The notes under the pieces: model-generated | The model's database searches: none | What the model was told of the DNA's origin: nothing | The model's input: only the letters and a program-made list of their open reading frames with translations | Assembly (NCBI GenBank): GCA_027886185.1 | Contig: WOAB01000098.1 | Coordinates: forward strand, 2,604,001 to 2,668,000 | Direction of reading: 5' to 3' | Source: Rheum nobile | Taxonomy: Eukaryota; Streptophyta; Magnoliopsida; Caryophyllales; Polygonaceae | DNA: 64,000 bases | Part shown: one piece after another, positions 10,330 to 21,219 of the stretch | How positions within the stretch are numbered: position 1 is the first letter of the stretch | Layout: each line of letters opens with the position of its first letter | Program-made: the position numbers and the translations under genes

Positions 10330-10575
10330 GTTCAGCGATGGCGACCGCCGCCAGGAACGGCGACTGCCGCCAGGGAGACGGCGCCCGCCGTGATGAGAAC
10401 GGCGACCGCCGTGTTGGGGGCGGCGACTGCCGTGAAGATCTTGGTGCCGCCGTGGTGTGTTGCTAGCCGCCGTGGAGGAAGCCGATGAGCGGCGACCGCC
10501 GTGCTTGAGGCGGCGCCCGCCGTGATGGTGGTGGCGCCCGCCGCATTTAAGGCGGCGCCCGCCGCAATTGTTTGG
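10330..10575 (+). repeat. GC-rich inverted dodecamer array in the 3' LTR of B
   Basis: Same array as at 4741-5045 but without one internal block of roughly 80 bp. Several CGGCGACCGCCG and CGGCGCCCGCCG motifs remain. Confidence 0.8.
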
Positions 10576-12725
10576 TGGCCGGCCGTGAAGGGTTGTTGCC
10601 CGGGAGTTGTTGCGTTGGCTTCCAAGCCTTCGATCGGGTCTCGTATCCTTCGATTTCTTTCATCCTTTCGTATATTCGTACTATTGTTTGTCGAATCTAA
10701 CCTAGGGTTCCTTTTTGGGTCGACTCGAAGGTGTTTATGCTAATGGAGCTATACGCGTGTCGAGCCCGGAATCCCGTTGTCTCTGCTTTGTTCCAGATCT
10801 GCGGACTAAGGCAAGTGGCGGTTCGCTCTTGCTCATCGTTCCATATTTACATTAATTATCAGCTGTTTATCTGAGTAATTAATTTGGAATGATTACTGTG
10901 TTTATCTGGAAATGGTTTTACAAACTGTTTTGGAAAATCATATAATAGGTTGTATATCTGCTAGAACGACGCTATTATCTGTGATCGCCTTCCGGGCATT
11001 TATGTGGATTAATAGGAAAACTAATCCAAGTAAGGATTAACTGTTTCTATTATCTCTATGTTTAAGTTAATTGCCTGGATGGCTTTAATGTGAATAATTG
11101 ATGTGTTAGACTGTTTAGTTAACACGAGTGTTTGTAGGAACGCTAATCCAAGTAAGGATTAGTCGTTTCTTTATAACTTAATGTGTGTAGGAACGCTAAT
11201 CCAAGTAAGGATTAGTCATTTCTTTATAATTTAATATTCGTGGGAACGCTTATCCATATGTAAGGATTTGTCGTTTCTTTAAATCATAATATTCCTCAGA
11301 TTATTCCGAATAATTTAAGGGTCATGACCTATGCTTCTTATCCACATGTAAGGATCTGAAGTGTTTTAAGCGCCTTGCAAGCGCCATTGGATGAGCTTAA
11401 TTGTAGTCCTGTGTATTAAGCACTTAGCTAGTGCATTGGGGTGGACTTAACTATCACCCTGTAAATTAAACTGTAAGCGCTGTGGCAGTGCAATCAGGGT
11501 GAACGTAAGGTCACCCGGTGTCTTAATAACTTCCGTGTTCTCGGAATAATATTAAAAGCCTCAACAGTGTGTGTGTGTGTGTGTGTTGTAATAAGATAAG
11601 TGCAGTTAAGCACATAATTAAAATGTAAGCACTGTAATAGTGCAATCAGGGTGAACGTAAGGTCACCCGGTGTATTAATAACGCTGTTGTTACTCGGCAT
11701 AATTATGTTAAGTCCCGCGTGTGGGTTGTGTGTGTTTTAATTTGGGTCGACATGATTGTCACCCTGAGATTTAAGCTGTGTGCCGCTCTTAATAACATTA
11801 ACGTGTTTCAGTAATGTGTGTTTTGTAATTAAATAAGATATGTGCCCGAGTGCACATGATTAATAAACCCATGGCGAGTAGTGCAGCTAAGTAATAGTGC
11901 AGCTAGGAAAGCTCGTCTCGACTTTGATCATAGTACGTTCTCTTTCCGATCTGGATTCGCTGTATGCGATGAGGTTGGTTGTGAACTGAAGCATCTCAGT
12001 CAACTTTTAAAATCATTGTTGTATGATTCTTTAAACATTCCAGATTTGTCATTTTTCCTTAAAGACTCAATCTCTTGGAGTCTCTTTTCGAGTTGATTTC
12101 TGTGAAGATTCAGTCTTCCAGAATCTTCTCTCATGCATACCTCTTGTTGTTATTCCGTGAAAGTGTCGGGTTATGTATCGTCCCTTCGGTTATTATTCGA
12201 GGGACAATGATAGTAAATGGTTACGATCACTCGAACCACTCTGCTTTTTACCCTTGCTAGTCTATTTAAGTAGACTAACCCACGAACTTTGTTCTCCGCA
12301 TGTGGGCTGGTGTCATCCGTTCGATTCAGCACATCAGATAGAGTATAGATGAGAAGACTAGAAGGACTATGGAGTCGACGGTGGTTTTTCGACGTTTTTA
12401 ATAATCTCTTTTAATCAGGTTGAGATCCTTGGGCATGTGATCATTACGATCACAACCCTTTTTGTAATATCTTTTAAAAGTCTTCCGTTGTACCTTGTTT
12501 AAGATTTCCGTTGTAAGTTATTTAAACTCTGTGTTTGTCCTATTCGGGATTGGGATGTAATCCCGGGACTCGTGTTTTATATGAATAAGGTTATCATTTT
12601 GTATCATTGTATTTCATGATTTGTATTTAAACGGTAAAGCCTTGGGTGATCTCGATAAGGAACACTGGGGTCACTGGCGGTAATACCTTTCCAAAAGGGT
12701 TAAGTTTTGGGGGTGTTACACATTT

Positions 12726-12785
12726 TGGCGGGAGTATATACTTATAGAGGTGGGCGTATACAAGCCCGCCTCAACAAGTAGACGC
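12726..12785. repeat. Inner end of the CACTA left subterminal region
   Basis: After the B target duplication, the GAGGTGGGC / GCCCGCCTC motifs continue for about 55 bp and then stop. This confirms that B interrupted this region. Confidence 0.8.
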
Positions 12786-12919
12786 TGAAGATCAAGAACA
12801 ACATCCATTTCAGAATAGGTTCCTGATTTTATTCACAGAATAATATACAACAAACAACAGATTTCATCAGAGTACAGTCAGGTTCTCAACAACAGTTTAC
12901 ATGACAAGTAAAAACAAGT

Positions 12920-15900
12920 TCAATCCGATAATAAATACTTCGATGTAAAATACTCTGCCCATTGCTCACGAACAACATCCATTTCTTCATAAGTATACGA
13001 TGTCTTCCTCTTAGGATATAGCTTCATAAAAAACACAGAAATTATTGACAAAAAACACAAATACTATCAATATATAGTTAGTTAAGTTACATACCGTATC
13101 TAGTCGGTCATTAGAGTCATAGAGTCTCGTGACTATATCTAACATGAACTTCATGACATAATAGCCACACTCGGTTCCGCCGCTTTGTTGAGCGCACTAA
13201 TTACACAACATAAGGGGGTTGTCTTAGATACAAGGCCTTTGATTATAAATAAACAAACCTAAAGCGTATAAAATGCTATATGTACCTCTATATTGCAGAC
13301 TCTCAACGTCTTATGTTTTCCTATTAATTTCTCGCACTTCCCAACTTGATACTTATACACTTGAAATACCCTAGAAAATCAACATAATACACTCATGAAA
13401 CTGATATTGTTAATATTCCAAAAAAAACTAATTCGTAAGCAAAATAACTTACAAATTCATGATTCCAGATGCATCAGTCGTTCTGTTCCCTTGACCTTTT
13501 AGAGAATCGAAAAGATAGACATATGCTCTAAATAGGTCTATCACGTACAGAATCCAATGATTGTTGCATCATTTAAAAGTAAATTGATCAATATTAATGA
13601 TTGCTTAAAATACTAATTATATATGAAACTTATTGAAAACACTTACTCTTGATTATATGAGAGCAAAAACAATTTGGCACTGTTAGAATCTTTAATCGTA
13701 TTCTTAACAGTTTCAGCATTGAACACACGTTGCAAGTAATCTGCTGGAACAGTTGCATCGGCCCTGATTCTAGTGCTTGACACTATCTCAGGACAAATGA
13801 ACCCAATTCGAGAATTTTCAAATGCATATGTGTGATTGTCCAATAAATACATGAACATTTAAAGGTATTTGATTAAACGATTATGAATGGTAATGTAAAA
13901 ATGATTAAAGAAAAAATGATTAAGAATGATAGTTGACAATTAAAAGATAGAGACTGATCAAAACATTTACATCATATAGACTTGAATCACAGAAATGTTT
14001 AAGCACGCCCCCTTAAGGAACTCTTCTACATCGGATGCAGTGACGTATGTTTCTTGATCTCTCACATAATTCCAAACCGCGGCATCCAATGGGATGGGAG
14101 TACTATCATATATACCACCCGGCGCCAAAGACATAATAAAATGCAAGTATTTGCATGACTGGCCATGACCTCGAATTTCTTCGTTTTCTGCTTCCTTCCT
14201 TTTGGCGGCTGATTCTTCCGTTTTACGATCACAACTACCAACCGCCTCTTTGTTGGACTGAGACTTAAGAGTTATTTGGACATGAAATTTCCAAAAAATA
14301 ATAATGAAGTAACATTTGTATTATTGAGCACAAAGGTCTTTCCTTTGTATTTTTGGCGCTGTCATCCACCTTTTTAGAGAGAAATGACTTGGACTTCTTT
14401 GTTGGGCGTGGAGTATAGTCCTATATATATAATTATAGATGAGCAAGAGTGAGTAATGTGGTGTACATTATTATTGAGCACAAAGGTCTTACCTCGTCGT
14501 CTTCGAAAATCACTAAGCGGATCGGCCATTGCACGAAACTACCCTGAGCACCGCCTAAGTTAGTGAAACCATCACCCGTAGGTACCGGAAGAATATCATC
14601 ATTATGTCCATCATAAACAAAATCAACTTGGACTTTGTAGTGATCAGGCTTCATCGGTGTAAAGTGTTGGGACGATGCACCGTTTGAGGGTTGTACCATA
14701 CCATCCGCTACGAGCACTTTGTTACCAGAATCTTTATCCTCAAGGGCAAGATGGCATGGAGTCCTTTCCTGCATATAAAGTAAAATGAAAAATGCAATAC
14801 TAAGGTTGCGGCATGGAATTTTAATTCATGTTATAAGAGGTCTTAGCATGAAGAGTTCATGACAATACTCAAACTCAATCATACATTTAGCTCACGTGGT
14901 TGCGGTGTGGAATCAGGATGAGTGGTATAGGAAGCATTAACATTAAGTTCAAGAACGGGAGTAGAAGTGGAGTTTGGTTGATTTATATGTAACATGGAGC
15001 GTAGTTGCTTTTGGAGGGCCTCAGCCACCCTTTTATCTAATTCACCTTCAAACTCCTTTCTAATTTCAGCTTTGATCGATTCGATCAGATCTGATGAAGC
15101 TTCACTAGAACATCTTCTCCGTCGTTCTCTTGGACCGAAAGCAACCAACATTTCCACCCATTGCCTTGACACGGCCACGATGATCTTTTTTCCCAATAGC
15201 TTTGGTGAGGGCATCCTCATCATCCTCGAAAGTAAGGTTTCCTTTTTCTTCTTCTTCGATATACTCCTCCTATAATGCCAATTAGGAAAGTATAAATTAG
15301 TTCATATTTCCAAGTCAATTTAAGTAAATATTCATTAAAAAAGCACTACTTACAACTTTTCTTGCAATTTCTACGGCTTCCTTATCGTTCGGGTTAACTT
15401 CCCACTTTCCATCCTTACTTCGAACTTGATGAGCCAAAACCCACTCCTTTGATCTATATTTTCTAGCTCTAGGAACCGATGAGTTCACTGAGGAGCTACT
15501 TGACAGAGATAAAGCTGCTTCCGATGGGAGTCGTCCTTCTTTATCCACTCGTGTCGTTTTCTAATATAACCCGCCTGGCCGGTGAGATGAGGACAATTGT
15601 TTAATACTGCACTTGCCCTTGCTTTCTCACTACGAGCCTGTCAAAAGGCACATAGATTTATAACCAACGATTTCCGCTGACTAGAAATCTTTAATAGTAA
15701 AAAGAAATAGCATTATTACCAATGACTCCGGCTTGTAATATTCTTTAAGAAAAACTGACCAATCAGCCTCTGTAATGTGGTGGTAGATTTCCCAAGGCAT
15801 CTTGTTTGTAGGATATTTCGATGGCTTTTGCTTCTTAGTTATCCATCGACGCACCAACTTGCTCTTGAAATCTCTAAATCGTTTTGCCACACAAGAATGA

Positions 15901-16310
15901 AAGTATTTTTCCCTTGATTTATCTACATCCTCAATGATGTGGAACATAAGCTGTGGATTTTTACAATAAGTTAGATTAATTGTTAATATAGTATATATTT
16001 AAAACAATTTAAAATGTCATTATACCTTGGTCTCCTCCCAAAACCCTTGCCTCGTCTGCTCATCTATCTTTCGGTATTCTTTCTCGTTAATATTAATTCT
16101 TTGAGCACAACTCCCAACATGCTTTTCGTATTCTTTCGACCACTCGCCATCAGGGACATTTAACTCATTAAACTCAAGGTGCATAGGCTTTTTTACTTGA
16201 ACTCCTTTTGACGGACCACGCCCTTTAGCGATCTGTGTAATCGCGCTAACACCTTGTGATTCATGATCACCTTGGGTAGGGAGAATAGCATTTCCACTTT
16301 CGTTAGACAT
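12920..16310 (-). pseudogene. CACTA accessory protein: Transposase_24, DUF8039-like and Ulp1 protease domains, multi-exon, probably frameshifted
   Basis: I place the start at 16310 (MSNESGN), just after a splice acceptor. Exons supported by GT/AG sites are 16310-16026, 15950-15720, 15637-15354, 15269-14896, 14768-14493, several small ones, 13196-13095 and 13021-12920 (ends KYLLSD). Exons 1-4 form the plant En/Spm transposase domain (RFRDFKSKLVRRW, then DALTKAIGKKDHRGRVKAMG). Exon 5 is DUF8039-like (PCHLALED to QWPIRLVIFEDDE). The C-terminus is a Ulp1/C48 cysteine protease with His (NHWIL, about 13559), Asp (YLFDSL) and Gln...Cys (QQSGGTECGYYV) in place. Two apparent frameshifts, near 15560 and 15120, break the transposase part. 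The role of Ulp1 in such elements is not established. Confidence 0.75.
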
Positions 16311-17634
16311 AGTGGCTAGAATTCCTGCAACAAGCACACAAAAAAAGAATTCCTGCATCAAACACCTTCAGTGTGCCGCATCAGAAAATTAACATTCTAA
16401 ACTAAATTTATGATGAATATAAATTAAATCTTTTGCTCTTCATTTTCACAAACTGGAAGCCCAATCAAGGAATCAATTAGGAAGGGAAAAGACTATGTCA
16501 TAAGGACTGATCTTAAGGAGTATTCCGACAAACCGATTAAGCTTCTAACAGAGCCAAACCTTCCTGTTTTCAAAAAAGAAAGTTAGGTCAAGCCAGGCCG
16601 AACCTGCAATGATCTACTAATCACGAACTCTTATCTAATACAGAAATAAAAATCCAAAACCAAAATGGTTACACAACAGTAGGATCAAATCAAAAGCATT
16701 GAATAATAATACAGGATCAAGTCCAACTTGTACAATACCAAATAAGTCCTGAGAAAATTATTAAATATAATAGGAGTGCCATAAAGGTAGCACACTTACA
16801 AGGATTTGAATACTACTGGGCTCATACCCATATCAACCAATAAAAGATTCAATCTACGTCTGTAGATTGTATTTCCTTATACCTTAGTAATCACATATAT
16901 AGTCAACCTGGTTTAGCAGCCATCGAACCATACATAAGTTTCTATCAGTAAAAAAATTAAGAAAAATCATGTAAGCCATTGAAACAAAGGTGAAGTTCAC
17001 AACGGAAACAGAAGCAAGAAATCGAATCAACAATTATAAACCAATAAGAAGCTCAACAACTTCTGAATTTATCAGCAACTTACTAGCAAAGCCAAGACAG
17101 AAAATTCTATCAAGCACATCTCGAAACTGAGAGAAGCATGTGAATCACAAAATCAAGCCCAGTAATAAATTAGAAATTAAGATTAATGTATACACAAATT
17201 CAGGCACGAGAAATCTGCTCCCGGGGACTCTAAATTCAGGCACGAGAAATCTACACAAAACACACAAATTCGAAATTCATGATTAATGTAACAGAAGGCA
17301 CGAGTTTTCAATAGGCAGAAAAAGACGAAGAAGAAGTATATAATTAAGATTGATGAAGTTGAGGTCGACGACAATACGAGCAAATTAAAGTGTAGAGTTT
17401 AGCGGAATTGGAGAAGTAAAATATGGTGTCAGATGAGCTTACCAGCGGAATCGGGTGAGGTTGAGGATGGAGTTTTGGTGAAACCTCGAGTGCGTTGTTG
17501 ATACTTGTTGAAGGGAGTATTAGAGGGAGCTCGGCGAAGGGAGATGAAGTCGGAGCTCGGGAAGACGGAGCTCGGCGAAGACGGATACGAAGAGGAGATG
17601 AAGGCGCGACAGTTTCTTTTTTTTTTATTAGGGT
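16311..17634 (-). other. 5' region of the CACTA gene
   Basis: AT-rich sequence upstream of the start codon, with a splice acceptor just before it (TTGTTGCAG at about 16328). This implies an intron in the leader. There is a T-run at 17617-17626. I found no TNP2-type domain in any frame here. Confidence 0.5.
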
Positions 17635-18038
17635 TGAGCTTATAGAGGCGGGCCTAACACGCCCGCCTCTATAAGTATTGGTATAATAGAGGCGGGCCTT
17701 ACATGCCCGCCTCTATTGGACATACTTATTGAGGCGGGCCTATTAAACCCCGCCTCAACAAGCTTTAATTGAGGCGGGCTACTTGGCCCGCCTCAATTAG
17801 TTATCATTAGAGGCGGGCCTTGCCGTGGCCCGCCTCTAATACTTTAGCGGGAAATGTTTTTTCAGATACTTGTTGAGGCGTATATTAATTTGCCCGCCTC
17901 AAAAGATGTTTTTGAGGAGTATAAATTAATTATCCGTCTCAAAAACCAAAAAAAGTGATTGCCTAAGTTGTTGTTGAGGCGTATTGAACTATGTATGCCT
18001 CTAAAAGGGAGCCTCAAAAAGTGTTTTTTCCACTAGTG
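17635..18038. repeat. Right terminal and subterminal repeats of the CACTA element
   Basis: GAGGCGGGC and GCCCGCCTC motifs alternate throughout, many as paired hairpins, then the element ends GTTTTTTCCACTAGTG before the ATT target duplication. Confidence 0.88.
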
Positions 18039-18041
18039 ATT

Positions 18042-19165
18042 GAACAACCGAACAATAACAGCATAGAGCATAGGATCAACCAGGATACATGTCAATAATC
18101 ACAACCCGCAATAATTAATATGAAATCAATTCTTCTTTCATAACAATCTAGTCCTACCAGTCCTAGATAATCATGGATGCTACTTCTGAATTAGGGATGA
18201 ATAATATTGATCTCAACAAGTTGACCAGAAAGTAATAATTAACACTATAGATAATATTAATCTCAACTAGGTTGTCAGGCTAGGGAAACTAATATTAATA
18301 ATGATAATTACCATAATTGATGAGTTAGATCCAACCAATACTATTCAAGAACCTAATCTTGTAGTATGAATAATATCAATAACACTAGGTAGCTAATCTA
18401 GAGAAATCAATATAACTCAATGGAATGAAGCTCAAGAAGAAAGATATAAATCCAAAGAAAATAGGAATAGGGAATTAACCTCACAATCAAACCATAGAAA
18501 AAGCTTCAATTGCCGGGCTAAGCAAAGGGTGCTTAGCTCTTCATAATCTTCAAAGGAAAAACAATACGCAATGGAAAAACGATGATCTCTCGATGGATCA
18601 TCTATGATATTCAATGGAGGCTGTGAGAGTTAGGTTAAATAAGTTAACCTAAAGCCCAAGATCACAAACCTCATCCCTAAAAAGGAAAAATACTAATATT
18701 CAAAATTAAATAAAATAACGAAAAAGCAAAAACAGAAAAAGAAAACAGAAGTTCGAAGCGCGTCGGGCTGACTCCCGCTGATGGCCGCGGTCGCGGTTTT
18801 TTGGCCGCGGTCGCGGTTTGCTCTCGAAGTGCATAATTAATTTCCGATAATTCGGCCACGGGCGTGGCCTCTTTGCTATCGCCCATCTCCTTCAGAAATC
18901 TTGCCGCGGCCTTCTGCTCCCCGCGGCTTGGTCGCGGTTTCTTCACTTCACCGCCTTCTCACGTGGTTTCTTCATGGATCTTGCTTGTCTCCTCAGGTGG
19001 TCAATTTCTCTTCTTCTGGATGTCTCCAATAAGCTCCTCTAGACCACCAAAACCACACTTTTCTGCTCCAACTCCATAATCTCTAATTGTGCATAAAATC
19101 CCACCAAATGGCGCCTCAAACCTGGTAATAATCCCTAGAAATGTACTACAAAATAGCATTGATCA
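18042..19165 (-). repeat. 3' LTR of C, inner piece
   Basis: Resumes the C LTR directly after the CACTA element (GAACAACCGAACAATAACAG) and matches 21573-22696. It contains CCGCGGTCGCGG motifs at 18785-18796 and 18805-18816. Confidence 0.9.
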
Positions 19166-19731
19166 AATCCCCCATGCTTAAAACTTGCTCGTCCTCAAGT
19201 AAGCTAAAGTCAACCTACTCTTCCAATTAATCCCCAAGGTTTCAGGAAATAGGCCCAGATATGATCGTGGTGTGGGCCTCTGATGGTGGTCCTCCTCAGC
19301 TGCCAATTGTAGGGCCATCATCGTTGCCAAATCAAGTGTAGGGCAATATATCCTCCTTGGCAACATGGTGCGCACCATCTCCATGAGAAACTCTGGACAG
19401 TTGGCCTTCGGTAAAAAAAAAAAAATTATGTTTTTTTTTTCAGATTGTTTTTTTTTTTTTTTTTTTGCTCCCCGTTTAAGGTTTTTTCGGGGAGTGACTT
19501 AGTGCAGGGAAATAAGACTTACATTGGTGTGGAAACACCTTCTTCAATAGGCATAGGTCTCTTCCCTGTAGGTTAGTCGGAAATAAAAACAAAAACAAAG
19601 CAAAAACAAAACACACCAAAACAAATGCAAAAACAAAGAAAAGAAAAGTAAGGAAAGAATTCCATAGCTCGGGTTGCCTCTCGGACAGCGCCTTAGTTAT
19701 TGTCATGGCATGACATACTACTCAAAACTCC
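19166..19731 (-). other. Non-coding 3' part of C with polypurine tract and conserved block
   Basis: The minus strand reads GCATGGGGGATT immediately before the 3' LTR, the polypurine tract. At 19235-19400 is a block of about 165 bp that also occurs in element F (29745-29920). Low-complexity A and T runs occupy 19412-19466. I see no convincing gene. Confidence 0.65.
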
Positions 19732-21108
19732 TCAACTCGGGTTGGTCCTAGCACTTGAACTCCTGAGATCTATATCAGGGGGATGCCTCTTTGTGTGCTC
19801 CATGTTGAGCATTGCCCCCAGTCTCTTGTACTTCGTGGTGGGTGGACCGTTGTGCATATCCATGAACGCACTTGCCATCTTCAGAAATGGCCTACCCAGC
19901 ATCTCAGGGGTTGCATGTATATCATGCCCCATATCCAGCATGTAAGATTTTGCCACCTGAATCAAGGCCTCCTTCTTGTGCTTCCCCTTTGGTTTCTTTT
20001 TTATGTTGCCCAGCACCCTTAAAAATTCTATGTAGCATGGGGCGTTGTTTGCTAATTGGACCAAAGGGATGGTTGCCTTGCAGCTACTGAAGGTGTCAAA
20101 TAAGCCTTTGTCATTCTCCACCTTTTGGGTGTCCTTCAGAGCCTCAAGGAAGGGCGTAACGGGGTGCAGCGAGACAAGTGGGAAGGAGTTTAGATGCACA
20201 TACTCATCATAGGCGTCCTCGAGAGGGTCGAGGGCATTTTCGGGAGGAACAACCGCTTCTGGGGAAGAACCGCGATCGCGGTTGGGAGGCCGCGGTCGCG
20301 GCGATGTCAAATCTTCGAAGATTTCCCCCGCTGTTGGGCCGCGGTCGCGATTTTCAGGCCGTGGCCGCGATTTGCTCTCGACTTCTGGGAGATTTAATTC
20401 CGCGATTAAGCCGCAGTTGCGGCCTTCGGGCCGCGATAGCGGTTCTTGTTCGCCCTCGCCATTCTCGCTCTCGACCACCTTTTCTTCGTGGTGCTCTCCC
20501 TTGGTCTCCTGGACCTCCTTCTCCTTGACTCTTTCAGCCTCAATCTCAGCCCCGTACCTCAGCGTCATAGCATAGATAGTCTCTCGTGGGTTCTCTACCG
20601 CAGGAATTGGTAGTTGTCCGGATTTCGACTCAATCAACTTTTGACTCAGTTGGGTAAACTGGCTTTGGAGACTGAAAATCGCCTCTTGCTGCTGTTGGTC
20701 CCTCTGAGCTATGGTTGTTTGAATAGAGGATATGTTATGGGCCAAGGTTGCTATGCTTTGAATCAGAGTGTTGAGTACATCAGCATTGGGTGCAGGCAAA
20801 CTTGCGTTTTGTCCTTGGAATCCATGTGCAAATGGTTGCCCGTACTCTGGTTGATTTCCATTCAGACCTGGGTTATGGTGCTCCCTCCACCCTGAGGTGT
20901 AGGTGTTCGGATACGGCTCATGTCCCAGTCTTTGCGAGTTTACTGCCGCTGCGAATTCGGAAAGTCTTGGACAATCATCAGTGGTGTACAGCGTTTCGTG
21001 ACAGATTCTGCAGGGTCTGACTGGGTCTTTCTGCACTCGAATTGGGGGTTTTTCGCATGGCTCTCCCCAGAATTCCGTATCTGAATCAAAATCAAAAAAA
21101 GAAGACAT
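19732..21108 (-). CDS. Gag-like ORF of element C with a truncated protease end
   Basis: 458 codons. The N-terminal Athila gag domain is missing. The protein starts shortly before a knuckle-like CRICHETLYTTDDCP (C-x2-C, H, C), equivalent to CEICHDDLHPTDSCP in F. A glutamine-rich coiled segment follows (about residues 110-160), then RPRPxNRDRG repeats (about 225-285) encoded by the GC-rich dodecamer. The C-terminal part matches the Athila gag-protease junction, but the protease is internally deleted: the active-site DxGA segment is gone and MLGRPFLKMA remains. It is open throughout, so recently functional or recently inserted. It cannot supply protease, reverse transcriptase or integrase. Confidence 0.75.
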   Translation of the reverse strand: MSSFFDFDSDTEFWGEPCEKPPIRVQKDPVRPCRICHETLYTTDDCPRLSEFAAAVNSQRLGHEPYPNTYTSGWREHHNPGLNGNQPEYGQPFAHGFQGQNASLPAPNADVLNTLIQSIATLAHNISSIQTTIAQRDQQQQEAIFSLQSQFTQLSQKLIESKSGQLPIPAVENPRETIYAMTLRYGAEIEAERVKEKEVQETKGEHHEEKVVESENGEGEQEPLSRPEGRNCGLIAELNLPEVESKSRPRPENRDRGPTAGEIFEDLTSPRPRPPNRDRGSSPEAVVPPENALDPLEDAYDEYVHLNSFPLVSLHPVTPFLEALKDTQKVENDKGLFDTFSSCKATIPLVQLANNAPCYIEFLRVLGNIKKKPKGKHKKEALIQVAKSYMLDMGHDIHATPEMLGRPFLKMASAFMDMHNGPPTTKYKRLGAMLNMEHTKRHPPDIDLRSSSARTNPS

Positions 21109-21197
21109 AAATCAGTAGCACTGGTGTGGACCGTAAGATAGGTCCACACCAAAGTAACACGCACACAAACAGACACACAGAAAGATCAAATCTTGCC

Positions 21198-21215
21198 TCC
21201 CCGGCAATGGCGCCA
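21198..21215 (-). other. Primer binding site of C
   Basis: The minus strand reads TGGCGCCATTGCCGGGGA, the Athila-type site usually assigned to tRNA-Asp, with one likely mismatch. It is four bases from the 5' LTR. Confidence 0.8.
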
Positions 21216-21219
21216 AATT

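Larger units (their letters stand above)
4143..12720 (+). mobile_element. Element B: gag-only LTR retrotransposon (TR-GAG type) with 3-kb LTRs
   Basis: LTRs of 2982 bp (4143-7124) and 2986 bp (9735-12720) flank only 2610 bp of internal sequence. The internal part holds a tRNA-iMet primer site, one gag gene and a polypurine tract. Target duplication is CATTT on both sides (4138-4142, 12721-12725). The LTRs run TGTGATACCCC to GGGTGTTACA, as in Tekay/Retand-like gypsy elements. No protease, reverse transcriptase or integrase remnant is visible. LTR similarity is very high, so the insertion is young. It lies in the left end of the CACTA element. Confidence 0.93.
9735..12720 (+). repeat. 3' LTR of B
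   Basis: Nearly identical to 4143-7124. Differences include a shorter GC-rich array, one extra 50-bp minisatellite unit, a short extra GCGCCTTGCAA-type insertion near 11370 and a shorter TG run. It ends at the CATTT target duplication. Confidence 0.93.
3854..18038 (-). mobile_element. CACTA (En/Spm) DNA transposon with Ulp1-type protease, carrying element B
   Basis: The termini are CACTAGTGGCAAAAA at the left and, inverted, CACTAGTGGAAAAAA at the right. The 3-bp target duplication is ATT (3851-3853, 18039-18041). The unoccupied site is preserved in the sister LTR of C at about 21570 (TTGCTATTGAACAAC, single ATT). Both ends carry dense subterminal GAGGCGGGC motifs in both directions. Without element B the transposon is about 5.6 kb. 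It encodes one multi-exon minus-strand gene (12920-16310). I found no TNP2-type catalytic transposase, so it is probably non-autonomous. Confidence 0.92.

Noticed and set aside
20178..20895. Several plus-strand open frames opposite the C gag-like ORF
   Set aside because: They are complements of the 458-codon minus-strand ORF, which has gag and protease similarity. The plus-strand products have none.
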